The notes beneath the pieces are model-generated. The model was not told the origin of the DNA and ran no database searches. It saw nothing but the letters and a program-made list of their open reading frames with translations. From Acidovorax sp. sic0104 (GTDB lineage Bacteria > Pseudomonadota > Gammaproteobacteria > Burkholderiales > Burkholderiaceae_C): 64,000 nt of DNA. The position numbers were made by a program, and so were the translations under genes. The stretch lies in the NCBI RefSeq assembly GCF_019219095.1, contig NZ_JAHUWH010000007.1:124001-188000 (forward strand). Direction: 5' to 3'. This document shows positions 53,157-62,830 of the stretch, piece by piece. Position 1 is the stretch's first letter; each line of letters begins with the position of its first letter.

Positions 53157-56100
53157 ATGGCTTTCACGATTTACACAGTTTCCGATCCGGCCACGATCGG
53201 CAGCGTTTTGACCTCCATGGCAATGTTCTTTGGCCAAGACTCATGGGTGGGTACGCTGATAAAGACCGGGCTGATCATTTCCCTGTTGCTAATCCTGGGT
53301 AAGGGGGTGGTCGCCAATGGTGGGCTTCGGATTGACATCATCCTGGTGCAGCTGATCATCGTGTGGGTGGCATTTATGCCGAAGACAACGGTGACGATCG
53401 AGCATTTCGACAACGCGGCGCCAGCGAGGGTGGTGGACGATGTTCCCTTCGCGATTGCAGTCCCTGGAGCGATGGCGGGTTCGTTCGCCTTGTACATGAC
53501 TCAGAAGATCGAGACAGTCATGTCCGCGATTCAGCCGAACTACATGGCTGTGAGCGGAGAGGTGGGCATGTTTACCCCAGCAAAGACGCTCATGAACATC
53601 GTCTCCTGCGCCCACGATCCCGTGCGGTGCATGGACGAGAACTTTGTCCAGACGATGTATGCGGCCGCACGATACTGCGGCGGCGGGGAGATGAGCAACC
53701 AGGACTTTCACCGTACCGCGAACGTGTTTAAGAGCTTTGCAGATGGTCTGACGCAGAACAACCAGACGATCAAATTCACGCAGACGGCACCCTACAACCC
53801 TGGTGGTGGAGGCGGCGAAGCTGTGACCTGTGAAGAGGCGCGTGCCTACATCGAGGCCGTGGGTAACGACCTAGCTGGAAATGATCCATCGGTGTTTGCC
53901 AAAACCCTCGACGGTATTGCGAAGACCAATGAAGAACGCCGGTATACCCAGTACGCCAGCAATCAGCCATCGACCCGCGATTGGGCGGACACGCTGGGAA
54001 TCATCAATCGCGTAACCAGCCAATCCGCGAACTTCAACAACCTCGCGATTGCGAACGTGATGTCGTTCTCAATCGCCGAACAGCTTGCCAAGACGAGTAA
54101 GTCAAACATTGACATGACGGTTGAGATCAAGCGTGACGCAGGGCTGTTCGATTGGGCCAAGGCAGAGGCAGATAGCAGTTTGATGGTGACAACGACATCG
54201 CCCAAGTTCATGGACATCCTGTTCTTCATTTTCATTGCCGCAACTCCGATAGTGATGTTCGTGGCAATGGCCAATCCAGAGTCTGGTTTTAAAGTGGTAG
54301 GTGCCTACGTTCTCTTTGGGCTCTGGACTCAGAGCTGGGTGCCGATGATGGCAATCATCACGGCCTGGTACCAAAACGAAATGCACAACTATCCCTTGCC
54401 GGGCGCGCAAGGTTTCTCGCCCGAGTACATGGGCGGCTACCTCCGACACATCTACTCGTCCACGATCGTGGCGTCAAACATGCTGCAGGCCTCGCCCTAC
54501 ATGATGTTTGCCATCATGTCGGGAAGCATGTTTGCGCTGTCCAACATGATCGCAAAGGCGGCGCCGTCCGTGGGGGCGGGGAGCGGGGCAGAGGGCGGTT
54601 CAGGTGGGGCCGCGAGCAAGCCGAGCGCTGGCTCGCCAAACGCGGCTGCGGGCTTGGGGGCTGGTCCCTCCGGGGCGTCCCAAATCGCTTCAGTTATGGG
54701 AGGTCAGGCCGGGCTAAGCGGCGGACTGGGTTCCGGCAGCTTCGCTGGGGGAGGTAATGTTGCTGGGGCTATGGGTGGGGTGCTCCCTTCCGTGAGCGCT
54801 TCCGCAGGAGCGCAACTCGCCACCGCCGCAACCGACACAAAGGCGGCGGAGGCAACCCAGGCGGCAACCCAGGCGGCCGAAAAGGGCTGGCAGCAGCTTT
54901 TCTCCGTGGGGCGGTCCGGGTCCACCGCAGTATCAAGCTCGCAAGTAGCCAACGCAATGCGAAGCGAGGGCTATCAGGTTAATGATCAGACAAGTGAAAG
55001 CACCAGGGACAGCTCGGGGCAGAGCACCACGTTCCGCGTTGGTCACGATACCGCCCAGGCGTCGCGGGTTGGTATGTCGGCGAAAGCGTCGGTAGATCTC
55101 GGCGGCTTGATGGGCGCGATTGGAGGAGCGCTTCAGAAATCAGCCTCAGGCCTTTCGGGGGCTGCGGGAAGTGCCGCTCAAAAAGGAAGTCTCGGGAATC
55201 TTCAATCTCTTTACGGCCAAGCTCAAAAGGCGCTTGCGGGCGGTGATTCAGCAAAGGGCAACGCTTTGCTGGAGCAGTTTGGTAAGGCTGCCTCATCACA
55301 TGACGCAACCTTCGGAGGTGGAAGCAACTCGATCCTCGGGCAGGTGGGAGGGATCATGGGGAAGGCGATCTCGCTAGGCGCACAGGTAGATGCCGGCACT
55401 GGCCGGACCAACTCCCAAACCGCCGGGATATCGTCCGACCAAACCGGATCAACAGATCGATCACTTGCCACTGGGCGAACAGTCTCGGTGCAGAGTGGAG
55501 CGACAAATCAATCCGGAACTCAGGCTTCGCGATCCGCATCGCTTACGAAAGCTGCCTCCGACGTCGAGTCGGCTACCCAATCTGCCAAGGAGGCGTTTCA
55601 AACCGCCCAGACAGCCCGCGAGGCTCAGTCTCTTGCGCGCTCGGCAACCGTATCTGCCGGTTCAAACGCCAACTCTTCAATCGACGGTGCTGCCCTGGTT
55701 GCAGCTTGGGGAAATACCCAGACAGCGGCATACGGACGCGACGCAGGCACCTCGAAGCAGGCGATGGATCGGGTGTTGAGCTCACTCGGGAGCGCCCTCG
55801 GCGGCGCAGCTAGCGACTTCCAGCAGGGTATGGCGGCGAATGAGGCACGGCTGCGCCAAGAGGGGAAGGGCGCAACGATGAGCAACGATCAAATTGCGGG
55901 AGCTGCCGCTTTACAGACGCTCCACACGATGATGCAGAGCGGGAGTCAATCGACAGCTACAACTGGATATGCCGCTGTTGCAACCATGGCAGAGATGTCT
56001 GGTATGGGCGGGGCGGTTAATGCAGAAGCTCTTTCGCGGGCCGCCAAAATGGTCGGGGAGGTTGATGCAAAGCTTCAGTCCAACTCGGAAGCGCTGGCGC

Positions 56101-56807
56101 CTGGGGCAACCGCCATGGCTAACAAGGTTGATACTGGCATGGCTAATGCGGGTGCCGTTGAGAGCGGCGCAAAAAGCTTCAACGCTGAAGCTGGCGGATC
56201 TGCTGCCGCAGGATTCGGGAGCGCGGCTGGATCTTTCGGCGGGGCACAGAGCACGGGAAATGCGCTGGCGCAGGACATGATGGGATCACGGACCGAACTC
56301 CAGCAAGCACGGAATCCTTACAACTACGAAGCTCCGCACGATCGTGCTGTTGGGAACACCTCGCTTGTGCCGATGTCTGGGGATGCTGCTCGCTACGTCG
56401 CCGGGGACTACAACCCGACTGTCGCGAAGGAAGCAGCTGCTGCGCTGGGCGGCGCCTACCAAAAAGCCGAAGCTGCTGTCGAGGCCGCAATTGGCCATGG
56501 GCACACCACTGCAAATGCCGTCGCTGTGCCGATTTCCAATTCACTGTCTGCTGGCGAGCAGGTCGTTCAATCCGCGAGTGGCGCTGTGGGCGGAGCGATT
56601 GGTGGGGGCGTTTCAACGGGGGCGCAAGTGTCTGCGGCCCTTCCGACGCTTGGTGGCGGTCCGGGTATCCAGCTGAGTGGCAACTCCGGAGGCGGTGGCC
56701 AGGCAATACCTGCCCAGGGATCACAGCCATCGACATCCAAGCCGAACTCGCAGGCCCCTAGCACGCAAGGTCAGACTAAGGGTTCAGCTCCTATGCAGGG
56801 ACGATGA
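53157..56807 (+). CDS. traG: TraG, mating-pair stabilisation protein, 1216 aa
   Basis: The N-terminal half (residues 1-470) is the membrane part of TraG, with spans at about 37-60, 64-78, 97-115, 352-375, 383-405 and 440-465. It has the family sequence FMDILFFIFIAATPIVMFVA. The C-terminal 740 residues are Gly/Ser/Ala/Gln-rich and helical, with conserved boxes such as SASVDLGGLMGAIGGALQKS and ending in a low-complexity tail. At 1216 aa it is longer than F TraG (938). Besides pilus assembly, F-type TraG contributes to entry exclusion specificity. It ends at a strong terminator. Confidence 0.93.
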   Translation: MAFTIYTVSDPATIGSVLTSMAMFFGQDSWVGTLIKTGLIISLLLILGKGVVANGGLRIDIILVQLIIVWVAFMPKTTVTIEHFDNAAPARVVDDVPFAIAVPGAMAGSFALYMTQKIETVMSAIQPNYMAVSGEVGMFTPAKTLMNIVSCAHDPVRCMDENFVQTMYAAARYCGGGEMSNQDFHRTANVFKSFADGLTQNNQTIKFTQTAPYNPGGGGGEAVTCEEARAYIEAVGNDLAGNDPSVFAKTLDGIAKTNEERRYTQYASNQPSTRDWADTLGIINRVTSQSANFNNLAIANVMSFSIAEQLAKTSKSNIDMTVEIKRDAGLFDWAKAEADSSLMVTTTSPKFMDILFFIFIAATPIVMFVAMANPESGFKVVGAYVLFGLWTQSWVPMMAIITAWYQNEMHNYPLPGAQGFSPEYMGGYLRHIYSSTIVASNMLQASPYMMFAIMSGSMFALSNMIAKAAPSVGAGSGAEGGSGGAASKPSAGSPNAAAGLGAGPSGASQIASVMGGQAGLSGGLGSGSFAGGGNVAGAMGGVLPSVSASAGAQLATAATDTKAAEATQAATQAAEKGWQQLFSVGRSGSTAVSSSQVANAMRSEGYQVNDQTSESTRDSSGQSTTFRVGHDTAQASRVGMSAKASVDLGGLMGAIGGALQKSASGLSGAAGSAAQKGSLGNLQSLYGQAQKALAGGDSAKGNALLEQFGKAASSHDATFGGGSNSILGQVGGIMGKAISLGAQVDAGTGRTNSQTAGISSDQTGSTDRSLATGRTVSVQSGATNQSGTQASRSASLTKAASDVESATQSAKEAFQTAQTAREAQSLARSATVSAGSNANSSIDGAALVAAWGNTQTAAYGRDAGTSKQAMDRVLSSLGSALGGAASDFQQGMAANEARLRQEGKGATMSNDQIAGAAALQTLHTMMQSGSQSTATTGYAAVATMAEMSGMGGAVNAEALSRAAKMVGEVDAKLQSNSEALAPGATAMANKVDTGMANAGAVESGAKSFNAEAGGSAAAGFGSAAGSFGGAQSTGNALAQDMMGSRTELQQARNPYNYEAPHDRAVGNTSLVPMSGDAARYVAGDYNPTVAKEAAAALGGAYQKAEAAVEAAIGHGHTTANAVAVPISNSLSAGEQVVQSASGAVGGAIGGGVSTGAQVSAALPTLGGGPGIQLSGNSGGGGQAIPAQGSQPSTSKPNSQAPSTQGQTKGSAPMQGR

Positions 56808-56812
56808 AAAAG

Positions 56813-56827
56813 GGGGGCAGCGCCCCC
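56813..56827. terminator. Bidirectional terminator between traG and the leftward small gene
   Basis: The stem GGGGGC-AGC-GCCCCC lies 5 bp after the traG stop. On the plus strand it is followed by GTTCTT. On the minus strand it is followed by CTTTTTC, so it can serve both convergent genes. Confidence 0.75.
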
Positions 56828-56831
56828 GTTC

Positions 56832-57071
56832 TTAATGCGAATCCCTGTTGAAGATGTTGTGAGGTAGGTGCGCGCTCTTTATATCGAAGACCTCGTCGAG
56901 GGGGTTCTGGCTCTCGGCAAAATCAGGCTTGCGCTTGGCGACGCCCACTTGGTGGGCTTCCAGCCACTTCCTCGCGTTTTCGAGACTAGCCGCATCACGC
57001 TCCGCTTGGGTAAGCGGACCCTTCGCAGTACGACTGGTGAAAAGGGAGGCGATGGAAGAGAAAAATCCCAT
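56832..57071 (-). CDS. Small hypothetical protein, 79 aa
   Basis: This leftward gene encodes MGFFSSIASLFTSRTAKGPL, then an Ala/Glu-rich helix (TQAERDAASLENARKWLEAH) and a polar tail. The N-terminal GFFSSIASLF segment is amphipathic and may associate with the membrane. It is convergent with traG and shares its terminator. No family is recognised. It is the only leftward gene in the right-hand transfer region apart from the last gene of the window. Confidence 0.55.
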   Translation of the reverse strand: MGFFSSIASLFTSRTAKGPLTQAERDAASLENARKWLEAHQVGVAKRKPDFAESQNPLDEVFDIKSAHLPHNIFNRDSH

Positions 57072-57376
57072 GATGTTATTCCTGAGTATGCGGATATTTT
57101 AACGCATCACTGATTATTGAGCAAGTTAATGCCTGTATTACAGGGCGCTAATAAGCAGTGTATTTAATTTGCGTCATTTAAAAGCCTATGAATCCCTGAT
57201 CGCAAGGCGGATTCGGCGGGCGGGAGTGAAGGGCGAATCCTGCCAACTTGGGCGTACGCTGCGCTGTCTTCCTCAAGACGGTGCAACTTAGGTCGTGTTT
57301 CACTGGTCTTTTTGGTCTGGCTGCTCCCTACCATCGTTGCATGTTCTTCAAGTGCGCTGGTATGGCCAACAGTCCA
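57072..57376. other. 305-bp leader before the Sel1 gene
   Basis: The first 110 bases are AT-rich and contain the perfect 13-bp inverted repeat CCTGTA-T-TACAGG (57132-57144). The rest is GC-richer and includes TGATCGCA and ATTCGGCG words also found in the gap before 49370. It probably carries divergent promoters for the leftward 79-aa gene and the rightward Sel1 gene. The rightward frame opens at 57248 but I see no convincing coding sequence before 57341. Confidence 0.4.
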
Positions 57377-58267
57377 ATGAAAACGGCGATTATTCGCCTG
57401 CTCGGGGTATCCACCTTATTCCTTCTGGGAGGCGTGACAACCGGAGTTTCAGCCCAAGGGTGCGGGCCAGCTTCAGGCAATTCCAACGTCACCAAAGCCG
57501 AGTCGCTAATTTCGGCGAATCAAAGCCGCGAGGCATACGTATATCTCAACCTGGCGCGTGAAGAAGGCAACGGTGAGGCTTTCCGCTATACCGCCGAGAT
57601 GTTCGAAAAGGGCCGGGGTGTTGAGCGCAACCCGTCCATGGCGAGGCACATGTTCTCCTTCGGTGCGCAATCCGGCGACGCCGAATCGATGTACCGCACG
57701 GCTCAGGACTACTACAAGCGGGGGCTCAAGAAGGACGGCGAACACTGGGCCTCGCGAGCCAAAGAGTGTGGGCACATGGGCGCCGTCATGTTGCTGGTCG
57801 AGCAGGCAGCAACCGAGCGCCGTAACGAAGTCGCCCGCGACCTGCTCACATTGGCGATCGATGCAGGTTACAGCCCTGCAAAGCTCTATCTCGCTGAAGT
57901 GTTCGACAAGGGTCAACTGGGCCTACAGAAAGACTACCAGAGCGCCTTCAAGTGGTACTACCTGGCCGCGAAAGACCACATTCCCGAGGCTATGGCTGCG
58001 GTCGCCTACTACTTCGTGAGAGCGCAGCACGGTGTTCAGGACGACGTCGCGGCCTTGCACTGGTACCACGAGGCTGCGAAGGCGGGACACGTTGAATCCA
58101 TGACGGCTTACGGTTGGATGCTTGCTATGGGAAGGGGCGGGCCTGTGGATATAGAAGAGGCGCACCGATTCTTCAAGAAGGCGGAACGTAAGGGCGACAA
58201 GCAAGCGGTGGTGTTTCAGCGGGAGTTTGCCATCGCCAATGTTCGCAGAAAGCCGAAGGGGGGGTGA
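57377..58267 (+). CDS. Exported Sel1-repeat protein, 296 aa
   Basis: The frame opens at 57248. I start at the ATG at 57377, which gives the signal peptide MKTAIIRLLGVSTLFLLGGV ending VSA-QG; ATGs at 57341 and 57362 are alternatives. The mature part is made of Sel1 repeats, for example YTAEMFEKGRGVERNPSMAR, YLAEVFDKGQLGLQKDYQSA, and AYGWMLAMGRGGPVDIEEAH. Each has the family's G.GV..D...A spacing. It probably scaffolds envelope proteins. The following large exported protein starts 58 bp downstream. Confidence 0.82.
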   Translation: MKTAIIRLLGVSTLFLLGGVTTGVSAQGCGPASGNSNVTKAESLISANQSREAYVYLNLAREEGNGEAFRYTAEMFEKGRGVERNPSMARHMFSFGAQSGDAESMYRTAQDYYKRGLKKDGEHWASRAKECGHMGAVMLLVEQAATERRNEVARDLLTLAIDAGYSPAKLYLAEVFDKGQLGLQKDYQSAFKWYYLAAKDHIPEAMAAVAYYFVRAQHGVQDDVAALHWYHEAAKAGHVESMTAYGWMLAMGRGGPVDIEEAHRFFKKAERKGDKQAVVFQREFAIANVRRKPKGG

Positions 58268-58325
58268 TGGTGATCCACCACCGTATCTCACGCAATGGTC
58301 AGTGGCTCATCTTCCGGAGATAACC

Positions 58326-61178
58326 ATGTTCAAGATTCTCACTAAATCGCTATTGGGTCTGTCCTTGGCACTTGGGCTGTGCTCGGCACACGCGGGCACC
58401 TCCACGATCATCAACAAATCCCCAAGCTCGGTCACGTACAACTTCTACGCTCAAAGCGCGGCAAATGGGGCGATGACGGTGCGGAACTCCAACGTAAGTT
58501 TGGCACCTGGAGCCCAACAATCCCATCCGCACACCTACGCGGCGGAGTTCTTCGTCAAGAACAATGGTCCGGACAACGTCAAGGTCGTCGTCGTGGACAC
58601 TTCAAGCAACCCACCCGTTGAAAACGACTACGGAGATTTGTACAACGGGAACGGTGTCTACTCTGTGTTCGTCGGATCGGGTGCAACTGTTGAGGTGCGT
58701 CCTACTGGACCCTCGGCGTGCGCAGCGACCACTCTTCGCTGGGGTAGCGGCAACTTCTGCGCAGGGACGGCCGCTGAAACTCCCTTTGGCGGCACGGCCG
58801 CACTCACCAACAGCAGTGCTGGCGCTTCGGGTAGTGCGGCCGCATCCTGCTCCGGTGGCGCCTGGACCGTAACTTCCCCTGTGTGCAATGTCAGCCTGGC
58901 CGCTCCTGCGGGCCTGTCCGCGACGGACGGGGTATTTGCCAGCAGCATTGGTGTGACATGGGGTGCTGTTTCTGGCGCATCGACATACCGACTCCAGCAG
59001 CGCAAGGTGGGCTCCACCGCTTGGGCAGATTTGAGCACGTCGTCTTCCACGGGATTCACGTGGACGAGCGTTTCCGACGAAGGCATTTTTGAGTTTCAGG
59101 TTCGCGCTGAGAACGCCCTTGGAACCTCCACATGGAGCTCGATCGACGTTGGTTCTATCAGGCCCAAGCTTGCCCCCGTGTTTGTATCCCAAGCAGGCAT
59201 TCCGGCAAAGGTAGGCGTCGGCCAGGCATTTACCTATACGCAAGTTTGGAAGAACGCCGGCTCGGAGGTTTGGACCGGTGGTTCCTACGGCACGGGGCCG
59301 AATTCGCCAGCGAACACCAGCATTTGGGGCGCGGGTTTTCTGGCATTCACCGGCTCAGTGAGCACTGATGCCACCACGACTACCTCAATCACCGCAGTGG
59401 CGCCAACATCTCCTGGGGTCTACGCGCTACAGCGAGCCTTCTGGAAGGCAGGGGTAGCCTACGGCGCCGCTTCTTCCTCTGTGAACGTGGAAGTGATCGG
59501 TGCGCCCACGTGCTCGGCGGCTGCGCCAAACGTCGCGACCACCTACAACGTGGGCGGCACCGTGACTGTGACTCTGCAGGGGGCATCGTCAGTAGAAAGT
59601 GCAACGATCAGGGCTTGGGGCGATCTGAACGGGGACGATGACGCAAAGAGCTACCCCATGCTGCTGAGCGGCTCGACTTGGTCCGCAGTAGTCCCAATTG
59701 GTGACCACGTTGCGGCAGATGAGGCGAAGATCAACTTCGAGGCGCGCGTGGCGAATTCGCTGTTCCCAGCGGTCGTGTGTGCAACGACATCGGTGGGATT
59801 CCAGCAACTTCCCTTACCCGTGGTCACGCTGACGCCGACGATGGGCTCCTATGACGCGGGCGGCCGACCTGGCTTTGTAGCTGACCGTAGTAATGGCACC
59901 TTTGCCACGATCAAGGTAGATCTCGGATCGTTTACGAATCTCAAGGCCAAGGTCGAGATTGTGGATCGCGCCAACGCCGAGCACGGTGTCACCTTGAATG
60001 CTGTAGCTGGCGGGGTAGAGACGCCGCTTCGGCTGCTTAGCGCCAGGCTGGGGGCTGAACTGCCCGCGTGGACAGCCCTGAATTCGATCGTGCGTGTTAC
60101 CTACGCCGATCCGGAAGCTGCCAGCCAGGGAAAAAGAGCAGCCCTGACCATTCAAACGCAGCTAGCACCATCCGTGATGCAGGTCACGGCTACAGGCACC
60201 ACTACTTCACCAGCGGCAGTCAACGCACGGGTTGCGAGCAACGGTCTTTTCGACGCATCTCTTCATGGCACCTTTTTGGGCGCTTTGCGTTCAATTCCGG
60301 ATTCGGCTTCAGTGAAGTCCTTTGCAGAGACTTCCAGCAACGGAGAGTGGTCTGCCGGAGACCTCGACTACACACAGCTGTTCAAAACGCAGTTGGTGGC
60401 TGTGGCGCGAGCCGTTCCCCCAACTGGCGTGACCCTGTTGCAGCCCTTGGAGTTTCTGAGTTCGCCGTTCATTCTCCCGGTGCAATCGCCTGCACAAGTT
60501 GTGGCCACGGATGGGACGCGCGAAGACGATGTCAAGGTCAACTGGGGTGCCATCGCAGTAGATGCGTCAATTCGGTATCGGCTCTTCCGCGACGAGGCCG
60601 AGATCACCCCCGCAGGTGGTATCGCGGTGCTTGAGTTCCTGGATGCGCCACCTGTGCGGGGCCAGGTCTACAACTACCGGGTGAAAGCGATGGTGGGCTC
60701 GACCACCAGTACCGGCGAGGCCGCAGACACCGGCTTTATTCCAGCCTGCCGTGCGCCACGATTGATCGGTGCGTCGCTCAACGCCGACCTCACACGCATC
60801 AATGGCATGCTGGAGCGCTGGCCCTGCCTGGAGTCGGCTCTCGCCAAAGGCCGCGTGGATGCAGCGCCGACCGCCTACGACCTGGCGATTGACGGCACGG
60901 GGCCTTACCGGAGCTTCAGCTTCCTGTTGCCGGCCGAGTTGGCAGACGGTCCGCACGTGCTCAACGTTGACATGGTGGCGACCGGGGTGGACCTTCTGGC
61001 CACGCGCACGTTTGAGATTCCGTTCACTTTGAACAGGTCGTCGATCGCGATCAAGAACCTCACCATCCTTTACAACGGGTCTACCGCTACCCCCGGCCTG
61101 GAGGCGACCTCGATTGGCCGCTTCGGCATCAAGATGGACGGTGGCTCGGGTGTGGGCTTTGCGGAAGAGGTGAAATGA
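58326..61178 (+). CDS. Large exported protein with fibronectin/Ig-like domains, 950 aa
   Basis: The frame opens at 58227; the ATG at 58326 has a GGAG ribosome-binding site and a signal peptide (MFKILTKSLLGLSLALGLCSAHA). Domains by eye: a unique N-terminus; a Cys pair region ending VTSPVCN (about 160-190); fibronectin type III at about 195-280 (GLSATDGVFASSIGVTWGAV); an NBR1-like Ig domain at about 285-385 (FTYTQVWKNAGSEVWTGGSY); and a second fibronectin type III at about 720-805. It is probably surface-exposed and adhesive, perhaps in cell contact during mating. Its stop overlaps the next start (ATGA). Confidence 0.78.
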   Translation: MFKILTKSLLGLSLALGLCSAHAGTSTIINKSPSSVTYNFYAQSAANGAMTVRNSNVSLAPGAQQSHPHTYAAEFFVKNNGPDNVKVVVVDTSSNPPVENDYGDLYNGNGVYSVFVGSGATVEVRPTGPSACAATTLRWGSGNFCAGTAAETPFGGTAALTNSSAGASGSAAASCSGGAWTVTSPVCNVSLAAPAGLSATDGVFASSIGVTWGAVSGASTYRLQQRKVGSTAWADLSTSSSTGFTWTSVSDEGIFEFQVRAENALGTSTWSSIDVGSIRPKLAPVFVSQAGIPAKVGVGQAFTYTQVWKNAGSEVWTGGSYGTGPNSPANTSIWGAGFLAFTGSVSTDATTTTSITAVAPTSPGVYALQRAFWKAGVAYGAASSSVNVEVIGAPTCSAAAPNVATTYNVGGTVTVTLQGASSVESATIRAWGDLNGDDDAKSYPMLLSGSTWSAVVPIGDHVAADEAKINFEARVANSLFPAVVCATTSVGFQQLPLPVVTLTPTMGSYDAGGRPGFVADRSNGTFATIKVDLGSFTNLKAKVEIVDRANAEHGVTLNAVAGGVETPLRLLSARLGAELPAWTALNSIVRVTYADPEAASQGKRAALTIQTQLAPSVMQVTATGTTTSPAAVNARVASNGLFDASLHGTFLGALRSIPDSASVKSFAETSSNGEWSAGDLDYTQLFKTQLVAVARAVPPTGVTLLQPLEFLSSPFILPVQSPAQVVATDGTREDDVKVNWGAIAVDASIRYRLFRDEAEITPAGGIAVLEFLDAPPVRGQVYNYRVKAMVGSTTSTGEAADTGFIPACRAPRLIGASLNADLTRINGMLERWPCLESALAKGRVDAAPTAYDLAIDGTGPYRSFSFLLPAELADGPHVLNVDMVATGVDLLATRTFEIPFTLNRSSIAIKNLTILYNGSTATPGLEATSIGRFGIKMDGGSGVGFAEEVK

Positions 61179-61831
61179 CTTTTGCGTCACGCCCTGGCGT
61201 CGGCGCGAGCCGGCGCGACATCTTGGCCCTTGCTTCGGCCGTGGCGCTCCCGGGCGCTGCCGCCCATGCGCAGTCACCAGCCGGGAAACACCTCATTGCC
61301 GCCATCCCTGTGTTCCCCTGGCTCCAAATTGGACAAACCACCCTCAGCGAGGTGCGGGGACCCGTCCAGCAGCTCATGAACGCAAATCCCCGCCCATGGT
61401 TTCGAGACGGGCCCTCGGAAATCACAGGCGGAACCTTCATGACGCTGAGCACCTTGGCAGGCCGTGGCCTGGCCAACGAAGACGGGCTGCGCATCTTCAC
61501 GATGGTCTTCGATCGCAACCAGCGGGCCCAGCTCGCGATTTTCGTGGTGGACAAGGGCTGGAAGGACGCCAACGTTCAACCACTCATCAGTAGGCTGCGC
61601 GCCCGCTATGCGAGCTTTGCAACCCCTGTGCGCCTGCAGGACGGGGACAGCGAGGCCACCGACTACTACTACTTTTTCGACATTGGCCGGTTCTGCATCG
61701 AAATCACGATCCCTCAGCACGGCACCAACGCCACCGTCTACTTCACGACGAAAGAAATCCATCGGCAATTGCGCATCGCTGATCGGTCATACGACGTGTT
61801 CAAAAACTACTTGGAACAAAACGGCGGATGA
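61175..61831 (+). CDS. Exported protein with twin-arginine signal, 218 aa
   Basis: The N-terminus GASRRDILALASAVALPGAA with a following AAHA-Q cleavage site is a Tat-type signal (SRRDIL). The mature 185 residues begin with a region (IAAIPVFPWLQIGQTTLSEV) that resembles small periplasmic alpha/beta proteins, and end in a helix. No catalytic family is recognised. Its ATG overlaps the stop of the 950-aa protein, so the two are coupled and may form a secreted pair. Tat use suggests folding or cofactor loading before export. Confidence 0.65.
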   Translation: MTFASRPGVGASRRDILALASAVALPGAAAHAQSPAGKHLIAAIPVFPWLQIGQTTLSEVRGPVQQLMNANPRPWFRDGPSEITGGTFMTLSTLAGRGLANEDGLRIFTMVFDRNQRAQLAIFVVDKGWKDANVQPLISRLRARYASFATPVRLQDGDSEATDYYYFFDIGRFCIEITIPQHGTNATVYFTTKEIHRQLRIADRSYDVFKNYLEQNGG

Positions 61832-61918
61832 ATGATCCATTAATGAATCGCGATTGATGGATTCATTGCCGCAGGTTCATTCTGTAAATTTAGTACCAAA
61901 GCTATTGAGACGATTCAA

Positions 61919-62650
61919 ATGAAAATCAAGACCATCATCGGGGCCTTGGGCCTGCTTGCCTGCGCGGCCACCAGCGCCTTCGCCGACCAGAACATTGCTG
62001 ACCTGCGGGCCAAGTTGGACAAGAGCATGCCGGGGATCACAATTGACTCACTGCGGGCAACCCAGGTCCCCGGCCTGTACGAAATGGTCTCCGGACCTGA
62101 CGTGGCCTACGTGACGGCCGATGGGGTGCACATGATCCAGGGCACCCTCTACAACGTGCAGTCCCGCAAAAACCTGACCGAGCAGAGCCTGTCGGTGTCC
62201 CGGGTGAAGCTGATGCAGACGATCGATCCGGCCTCACTGATGGTTTATCCAGCGGTCGGCAAGGAAAAGCACGCGATCACTGTGTTCACCGACCCGTCCT
62301 GTGGGTACTGCCGCGCTTTGCACGCCGAGATCCCAAAACTCAACGAGCTGGGTATCACAGTGAAGTACGCGCTCTATGCGCGCAATGGAAATGGCACGCT
62401 CACTGGGCGCCAGCTAACCGAGGTGCTGTGCTCGACCGACCAGAAAGCAGAGCTGACGAAGTTCTTCAACGCTTCCACCCGAGATGTGAAGGGCGCCGAG
62501 TGCCGGAAGGCCGAGGGACTGGAGCGCATCGCCCGCCTAGCGCCTCAAGTGGGTCTGAAGGGCACCCCGCACATCGTCACGGACAAGGGGGTGGCGTTCT
62601 CTGGTTACCAGCCAGCCCAAGAGCTGCTTCGCACCCTGCAAGGTTCCTGA
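61919..62650 (+). CDS. DsbC-like periplasmic disulfide isomerase, 243 aa
   Basis: A signal peptide (MKIKTIIGALGLLACAATSA) is followed by a DsbC N-terminal dimerisation-type domain (YEMVSGPDVAYVTADGVHMI, then QGTLYNVQ). The thioredoxin domain has active site FTDPSCGYCRALH, with cysteines at about residues 128 and 131. The cis-proline motif LKGTPHIV follows. It would shuffle disulfides in the cysteine-rich Tra proteins (TraU, TraN, TraH), as plasmid DsbC homologues do. It has its own 87-bp AT-rich promoter region and a strong terminator. Confidence 0.9.
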   Translation: MKIKTIIGALGLLACAATSAFADQNIADLRAKLDKSMPGITIDSLRATQVPGLYEMVSGPDVAYVTADGVHMIQGTLYNVQSRKNLTEQSLSVSRVKLMQTIDPASLMVYPAVGKEKHAITVFTDPSCGYCRALHAEIPKLNELGITVKYALYARNGNGTLTGRQLTEVLCSTDQKAELTKFFNASTRDVKGAECRKAEGLERIARLAPQVGLKGTPHIVTDKGVAFSGYQPAQELLRTLQGS

Positions 62651-62694
62651 AAGGTTTCTAGGTCCCCTTGGAAATGCGCTCCGGCGCTGCTTCG

Positions 62695-62716
62695 CCGCCT
62701 TCGGGCGGTTTTTTTT
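62695..62716 (+). terminator. Rho-independent terminator after dsbC-like gene
   Basis: CCGCC-TTCG-GGCGG is followed by eight T residues, about 45 bp beyond the stop codon. Confidence 0.88.
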
Positions 62717-62830
62717 GGTCATGCATATGCATGGTTTTTCCTAGGGAAACCGTTTTACATGAGCATTTGTCGTTGTAACTAATTGAAAGTTGTCAACAAT
62801 CGGGCGAAAATTGAGGCTTGGAGAAAATGT

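Noticed and set aside
57132-57144. Second SOS box (CTGTATTACAG)
   Set aside because: The spacing between CTGT and ACAG is 3 bases rather than the 8 required for LexA.
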